DNA of 9,638 bases from positions 1-9,638 of the forward strand of contig JAFWGD010000144.1 in assembly GCA_017515355.1 (NCBI GenBank), read 5' to 3'. This stretch comes from Coriobacteriales bacterium. Its GTDB lineage: Bacteria; Actinomycetota; Coriobacteriia; Coriobacteriales; CADBOM01. The notes below the pieces were generated by a model, which was given only the letters and a program-made list of their open reading frames with translations, was not told the DNA's origin and ran no database searches. How positions within the stretch are numbered: the stretch's first letter is position 1; the number at the start of each line of letters is the position of its first letter. Below are positions 5,795 through 9,638 of this stretch, in pieces. Made by a program: the position numbers and the translations under genes.

Positions 5795-5824
5795 CATGGC
5801 ACGCGCCTCCAAGCGCATGCCATG
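5795..5824 (-). terminator. Terminator-like hairpin after the mtnA-like gene
   Basis: CATGGCA / TGCCATG forms a 7-bp base that continues, after one c-a mismatch, into GCGC/GCGC with a 6-nt loop. It lies 63 bp after the stop of the isomerase gene. The minus-strand tail is ATTGCTTTGC. It shares its base and tail with the hairpin at 2854-2879, suggesting a recurrent 3'-end element. The rest of the 163-bp gap before comF shows no gene. Confidence 0.5.
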
Positions 5825-5887
5825 AGAGTTCCAAACCGTTTCCAAACGAATTTCGAGCAGAATCCGAATCCAACTCGTACGCCAGAC

Positions 5888-7108
5888 CTAGAAGTGGAAT
5901 GCACCATCCTCTCCGCGCGTGTAGATGCCGTTTTCGGTGATGATCCCATCGATGAGCTCAGCTGGGGTCACATCGAACGCCGGATTAAAGACATCGATGC
6001 CATCGGGCGTGTTGCGCAACCAAGAATGGTAGGCGAAGGTGCGGCCGTCAAGGTCGCGATCGATGGCGAAGCGGCCGCCGCCGACCATCGAGAACTCCAT
6101 CGGACCGTCTTGGGTTATCGTGTCGAGCGCCTCGAATTCGGGGCTTTTGGCGATGGTGTCGAAGAAACCGCTCGAGGTGTTGCCGAGAATCTCGGATGCG
6201 CTGCGCTGCTCGATGACGATCTCCTCGCCGCGCGCAAGCAACATGTCGATCGTCGCCATCGGCGCAGCGATGTAAAACGGCACGCCGAAGCGCTTGGCTA
6301 TGATCGCATGCCCGCATGTGCCGATCTTGTTCGCGGTATCCCCATTTGCGGCGATGCGGTCTGCACCGACGATGACGGCATCGACCATTCCCTTGCCGAG
6401 CACGGTTGCAGCCATGTTATCGCAAATCAACGTCGTGGGGATGCCAGCGCGGCTCAACTCCCATGCGGTAAGGCGACCGCCTTGGTTGACGGGGCGAGTC
6501 TCGCAGCAGTAGACGCGATCGACCAGCCCCGCGTTGAAGCCGGTGTATATGATGCCGAGCGCTGTTCCGAAGAATGCGGTGGCGAGCGATCCGGCGTTGC
6601 AGTGCGTCATGATGCGCGAGCCTGGCTTGAGCAGCTTGGCGCCATGCTCGCCGATTGCACGGTTGATCGCCTCGTCCTCGGCGATGAACGACTCCGCAAA
6701 CTCGACTATCGCTGCCTTGAGAGCCTCAAGCCCGACACCCTCCGCCACCTTGGCGCGCGCGAAATCCATCACGCGATTGACTGCCCACGAAAGCGCGACA
6801 GCCGTGGGACGCGCTTGCGCGACCTCGGAGGCGACACCCTCCATAGCGGCGATGAAGCCGTCCACGTCGTCTTGGCTGGATTCGTTGACCACCCAAACCG
6901 CTAGCGCCAGCGCCCCGCTGACTCCGATTGCGGGAGCACCGCGAACCACCAGGCGCTTGATGGCATCGATGACGCGCGCATGGGTCTCGCAGCAAACGGT
7001 TTCGCCCACAACGGGGAGCTTGGTCTGGTCGATCATCCACACCCCGCCGCGGCCGCTGTCAAGCTGCCACCAGACGGTGCGCGGGAGCTTCTCGGTGCAA
7101 TCTGCCAT
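5888..7108 (-). CDS. mtnA: S-methyl-5-thioribose-1-phosphate isomerase family protein (MtnA-like)
   Basis: A 406-aa aldose-ketose isomerase of the eIF2B-alpha-like fold. MtnA converts methylthioribose-1-phosphate to the ribulose form in methionine salvage; relatives act on 5-deoxyribose-1-phosphate or ribose-1,5-bisphosphate. Visible motifs are RGAPAIGVSGA (from residue 56), THCNAGSLAT with the catalytic Cys at 170, CETRPVNQGGRLTAWEL, GADRIAANGD with the catalytic Asp at 250, NKIGT, and near the end FNPAFDVTPAELIDGIITE. The usual length is about 340-370 aa; the excess lies in a 55-60 residue insertion (about 308-368) just before the FNPAFDVTP motif. The ATG at 7106-7108 shares a base with the TGA of ahcY (TGATG), so translation is coupled. 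A GTG at 7129 is an alternative with no ribosome binding site. Pairing with ahcY argues for salvage of nucleoside by-products of SAM. The exact substrate is inferred. Confidence 0.88.
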   Translation of the reverse strand: MADCTEKLPRTVWWQLDSGRGGVWMIDQTKLPVVGETVCCETHARVIDAIKRLVVRGAPAIGVSGALALAVWVVNESSQDDVDGFIAAMEGVASEVAQARPTAVALSWAVNRVMDFARAKVAEGVGLEALKAAIVEFAESFIAEDEAINRAIGEHGAKLLKPGSRIMTHCNAGSLATAFFGTALGIIYTGFNAGLVDRVYCCETRPVNQGGRLTAWELSRAGIPTTLICDNMAATVLGKGMVDAVIVGADRIAANGDTANKIGTCGHAIIAKRFGVPFYIAAPMATIDMLLARGEEIVIEQRSASEILGNTSSGFFDTIAKSPEFEALDTITQDGPMEFSMVGGGRFAIDRDLDGRTFAYHSWLRNTPDGIDVFNPAFDVTPAELIDGIITENGIYTRGEDGAFHF

Positions 7109-8370
7109 CAGACGGTGCCCATCTGCCACGAAGTGAGGTACTTCTCCTGCTCGGGAGTGAGCGTATCAATCTTCACGCCGAGCGCTTCGAGCTTGAGCTT
7201 GGCGATGCCGTCGTCGATCTCCTTGGGCACGTCAAAGCATCCAGGGCCGAGCTCGGCAGCGTGCTTGACGATGTATTCAGTGCAAAGCGCCTGATTCGCG
7301 AAGGACATGTCCATCACCTCGGCGGGATGGCCCTCGGCGCAGGAGAGGTTTACGAGACGGCCCTCGGCGAGCAGGATGATCTTGCGGCCATCCTCCATCG
7401 TGTACTCGACGACCAGCGGCTTCAGCTCTTCCTTGGAGACGCAATTCTCCTCAAGATACGGGATGTTGATCTCTGCGTTGAAGTGGCCTGAGTTGCAGAT
7501 GATCGCCCCGCTCTTCATGTTCTCGAATGCAGGCTTGTCGATGACGTTGATGTCGCCGGTGACGGTGATCCAGACGTCGCACTCCTTGGCTGCCTCGGCA
7601 GCGGGCATCACGCGGTAGCCCTCCATGTGGGCCTCGAGGGCGCGCAGCGGATCGACCTCGCAGATGATGACCTTCATGCCCATGCCGGAGGCCCTCAGCG
7701 CGAGTCCGCGGCCGCACCATCCGTAGCCGGAGACGACTAGCGTGCGCCCCGCGAGGAGCCTGTTGGTGGCGCGGACGACGCCGTCGAGCGTCGACTGGCC
7801 AGTGCCATACCTGTTGTCGAAGAAGTGCTTGGTGTTGGCATCGTTGACATTGATGACCGGGTAGTTTAACTCGCCGTCGGCGGCCATGGCGGCCATCCTG
7901 ATGACGCCCGTCGTGGTCTCCTCCATGCCGCCGATGATGTCCTCGAGAAACTCCCTGCGGCTGCTGTGGATGCGGCTTACGAGATCGGCACCGTCGTCCA
8001 TCGTGACCTGCGGCTTGATGTCGATCGCAGAATCGATGTGCTTGTAGTAGGTCTCGGTGTCCTCGCCGCAAATCGCGTGGACGCTCACGCCGTAGTGCTT
8101 GACGAGCGCCGCGGCGGTGTCATCCTGCGTGGATAGCGGGTTGGAAGCGCAGAGGACGACCTCTGCGCCGCCTGCGACCAGCGTCCTCATGAGGTTGGCG
8201 GTCTCGGTCGTGACGTGCAGGCACGCCGCGATCCTCACTCCCTCAAGGGGCTTCTCCTCCTCGAAGCGCTTGCGGATGAGGGCGAGAACCGGCATGTCGC
8301 GGTCGGCCCATTCGATTCTCTTGCGGCCAGCGTCTGCCAGCGAGATGTCCTTGATGTCGTAGTTGAGCAT
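7108..8370 (-). CDS. ahcY: Adenosylhomocysteinase (S-adenosylhomocysteine hydrolase), archaeal-type short form
   Basis: A 420-aa NAD-dependent cytoplasmic enzyme that splits S-adenosylhomocysteine to homocysteine and adenosine, relieving inhibition of methyltransferases. Substrate-site motifs are HVTTETANL (52-60), DDGADL (125-130), ETTTG (151-155) and NVNDANTKHFFDNRYGTGQS (174-193). The Rossmann glycine motif is GYGWCG (215-220). CNSGHF (292-297) and CAEGHPAEVMDMSFANQ (344-360) carry the conserved His residues. The protein ends LTSWQMGTV and lacks the extra C-terminal extension of eukaryotic and proteobacterial enzymes, as in archaeal and Thermotoga homologues. Archaeal relatives include S-inosylhomocysteine hydrolases, so the deaminated substrate is an alternative. 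AAAGG precedes the ATG by about 8 nt. It lies 48 bp after icd and is coupled to the mtnA-like gene. Confidence 0.95.
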   Translation of the reverse strand: MLNYDIKDISLADAGRKRIEWADRDMPVLALIRKRFEEEKPLEGVRIAACLHVTTETANLMRTLVAGGAEVVLCASNPLSTQDDTAAALVKHYGVSVHAICGEDTETYYKHIDSAIDIKPQVTMDDGADLVSRIHSSRREFLEDIIGGMEETTTGVIRMAAMAADGELNYPVINVNDANTKHFFDNRYGTGQSTLDGVVRATNRLLAGRTLVVSGYGWCGRGLALRASGMGMKVIICEVDPLRALEAHMEGYRVMPAAEAAKECDVWITVTGDINVIDKPAFENMKSGAIICNSGHFNAEINIPYLEENCVSKEELKPLVVEYTMEDGRKIILLAEGRLVNLSCAEGHPAEVMDMSFANQALCTEYIVKHAAELGPGCFDVPKEIDDGIAKLKLEALGVKIDTLTPEQEKYLTSWQMGTV

Positions 8371-8388
8371 ATCAGTGCCTTTCTATGC

Positions 8389-8419
8389 TTGGAGCGTGCA
8401 TTCGAACAGATTGGAGCGT
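8389..8419. repeat. Tandemly spaced 9-bp direct repeat in the icd-ahcY gap
   Basis: TTGGAGCGT occurs at 8389-8397 and again at 8411-8419, 22 bp apart, the second reaching the last base of the icd stop codon. Two helical turns of spacing would suit a dimeric DNA-binding protein, but chance is possible. No promoter boxes are evident around it. Confidence 0.3.
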
Positions 8420-9513
8420 TAGCTGTTCATCGCTTTGATCAGAGCTTTGGCGTAGTCGGTCGTAGAGACGCTGCCGGCCGTGGAGCCGGTGATGGTGCGC
8501 ATGATGTCGTAGGTGATGTCCTTGCCCTCGCCGATGACCTTGACTACGGCATCGAAGACCCGCTGGGCGGCCTCGCGCTCGCCGAGATGGTTGAGCATCA
8601 GGACTGAGGAGAGGATGATCGCGGTGGGATTGGCCTCGTTCTTGCCCGCATGGATGGGCGCAGAGCCGTGAACCGGCTCGAAGACCGCGTAATCGTCGCC
8701 GATATTGGCGCCGGGAGCGATGCCAAGTCCGCCGATCAAGCCAGCGCAGAGGTCGGAGAGGATGTCGCCATAGAGATTGGGAAGGACGAGCACATCGAAG
8801 GTGTTGGGATGGAGCACCAGTCCCATGCACGTTGCGTCGACGATGCGATCCTCGAACTCGACGCGGCCCTCGTACTCCGCCGCAACCTCGCGCGCAACCC
8901 TCAGGAAAAGGCCATCCGAGTGCTTCTGGATATTCGCCTTATGGACTGCGGTGACGAGGTGCCTGTCGTTGGCGATCGCGTACTCGAACGCGAACTTCAC
9001 GATGCGCCTGGTGGCGGTGATGGAAATCGGCTTGATGGAGATGCCGGAGTCCGGACGAATCGTACCGGCACCGGTCTCGCCGCAAAGCTCGATGACGCGA
9101 GCCGCATCATCGCTTCCCTCCTCAAACTCGATGCCCGCGTAGAGGTCCTCGGTGTTCTCCCTGACGATTACCAGGTCGACGTCGTCGTAGCGCGCGCCGG
9201 TTCCCGCGATGGACTTGCAAGGACGCAGGTTGGTGTATAGGTCCAGCTGCTTGCGCAGTGCGACGTTGACGGAGCGGAATCCCGTTCCAACCGGGGTGGT
9301 TATCGGGCCCTTGATGGCGACCTTGTTCTTGCGAACCGATTCGAGGACATAGTCGGGAAGCGGCGTTCCGTACTCATCCATGAGATGCGCGCCGGCATCG
9401 GCGACCTCCCACTCGATATCGACTCCCGTGGCGTCCACCACGGAAACCATCGCATCGCTGATCTCGGTTCCGATTCCGTCTCCTGGAATCAATGTCACAA
9501 CATGCTTTGCCAT
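8419..9513 (-). CDS. icd: Isocitrate dehydrogenase, NAD-type, IDH3/IPMDH family
   Basis: A 364-aa beta-decarboxylating dehydrogenase making 2-oxoglutarate from isocitrate. It begins with TLIPGDGIGTEI (7-18). The substrate site is R80-S81-V-N-V-A-L-R87 followed by Arg 97; S81 is the family serine that contacts isocitrate. RENTEDLYAGIE (118-129), the catalytic Lys in TAVHKANIQK (192), and the metal aspartates at 226, 250 and 254 (LPNLYGDILSD) are all present. LYTNLRP resembles NAD-linked IDH3-alpha proteins rather than the longer E. coli NADP enzyme. After HGSAP the cofactor-site pair is Ile287-His288, neither the Asp-Ile usual for NAD nor the Lys-Tyr of the NADP enzyme. Two adjacent ATGs exist; I chose 9513 because AGGAG (9519-9523) is 5 nt from it but only 2 nt from the one at 9516. 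Homoisocitrate or isopropylmalate dehydrogenase are less likely alternatives. Confidence 0.88.
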   Translation of the reverse strand: MAKHVVTLIPGDGIGTEISDAMVSVVDATGVDIEWEVADAGAHLMDEYGTPLPDYVLESVRKNKVAIKGPITTPVGTGFRSVNVALRKQLDLYTNLRPCKSIAGTGARYDDVDLVIVRENTEDLYAGIEFEEGSDDAARVIELCGETGAGTIRPDSGISIKPISITATRRIVKFAFEYAIANDRHLVTAVHKANIQKHSDGLFLRVAREVAAEYEGRVEFEDRIVDATCMGLVLHPNTFDVLVLPNLYGDILSDLCAGLIGGLGIAPGANIGDDYAVFEPVHGSAPIHAGKNEANPTAIILSSVLMLNHLGEREAAQRVFDAVVKVIGEGKDITYDIMRTITGSTAGSVSTTDYAKALIKAMNS

Positions 9514-9577
9514 CATCTCTCCTGTTCTTCAAACAACTTGCAGGCGCCGTCGCGCCCCTGTTCACCATCTGATGCTC

Positions 9578-9599
9578 GGCGCCTTGCATGCAAGGCGCC
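9578..9599 (-). terminator. Perfect 22-nt palindrome upstream of icd
   Basis: GGCGCCTTG / CAAGGCGCC form a 9-bp GC-rich stem around CATG; the whole 22 nt is a perfect palindrome. It stands 17 nt past a possible stop codon of the preceding gene, the place for a terminator, but no T-run follows on the minus strand. A second small stem GGCGC-GACG-GCGCC lies at 9543-9556 in the icd leader, followed by GTTGTTTG. Either could end the upstream transcript. No promoter for icd is recognised in 9517-9615. Confidence 0.45.
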
Positions 9600-9615
9600 A
9601 GGCTCCGATCTACCG

Positions 9616-9638
9616 CTACTTGCCCTCGCAGATCTGGA
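9616..9638 (-). CDS. Possible last codons of an upstream gene
   Basis: One minus-strand frame reads QICEGK and then TAG (9616-9618). A strong hairpin after the TAG fits the end of a gene transcribed in the same direction as icd. Only seven codons are visible, so neither the gene nor its frame can be proven. Confidence 0.25.

Noticed and set aside
5372..6904. 510-codon plus-strand open frame across comF and mtnA
   Set aside because: It is antisense to two clear genes (ComF and MtnA), has no family motifs, and is a by-product of GC-rich codon bias.
7109..7129. GTG start of MtnA at 7129
   Set aside because: No ribosome binding site precedes it; the ATG at 7108 in the TGATG overlap is the standard coupled arrangement.

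Overview
The window looks like a piece of the chromosome of a fairly GC-rich actinobacterium. The class Coriobacteriia fits best: a long-form hibernation factor, an archaeal-type short AhcY, a DivIC with a long basic head, and an NAD-type IDH of the IDH3/IPMDH family. This placement rests on gene content and protein style, not on a search. Every gene I can support lies on the minus strand, so transcription runs from the right end to the left end. The large plus-strand open frames are antisense shadows.

In transcription order (right to left), the window begins with the possible last codons of an unidentified gene and a long palindromic hairpin. Then come an isocitrate dehydrogenase gene (icd), S-adenosylhomocysteine hydrolase (ahcY), and an MtnA-family sugar-phosphate isomerase translationally coupled to ahcY by a TGATG overlap. 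A hairpin ends this group. ahcY and mtnA form a unit for salvage of S-adenosylmethionine by-products; icd is a TCA-branch enzyme 48 bp upstream.

Next is comF (phosphoribosyltransferase fold, zinc-finger N-terminus). It is followed by about 480 bp without a convincing protein. This gap holds the most interesting element of the window: a roughly 300-nt candidate structured RNA closed by a 12-bp perfect long-range helix, extendable to 17 bp, with internal hairpins that include one capped by a GCAA tetraloop. Its position between comF and the hpf/raiA gene matches the known neighbourhood of the raiA RNA class of Firmicutes and Actinobacteria, which is my leading identification.

After it come a lipoprotein solute-binding protein with no transporter partners in view, the long-form ribosome hibernation factor hpf, a DivIC/FtsB-type division protein overlapping a Ppx/GppA-family phosphatase gene, and a tRNA-Leu(UAA) with its own promoter and an encoded CCA end. 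The left edge carries the 5' part of a YtrA-type GntR repressor gene whose promoter is overlaid by an inverted-repeat operator.

Functionally this is mostly housekeeping DNA: division, ribosome hibernation, polyphosphate/(p)ppGpp-type phosphatase, SAM salvage and the TCA branch. Points worth a second look are the RNA candidate, an approximately 55–60-residue insertion in MtnA, an SBP lacking the usual carboxylate-binding arginine, unusual cofactor-site residues in the IDH, and two related terminator-like hairpins.
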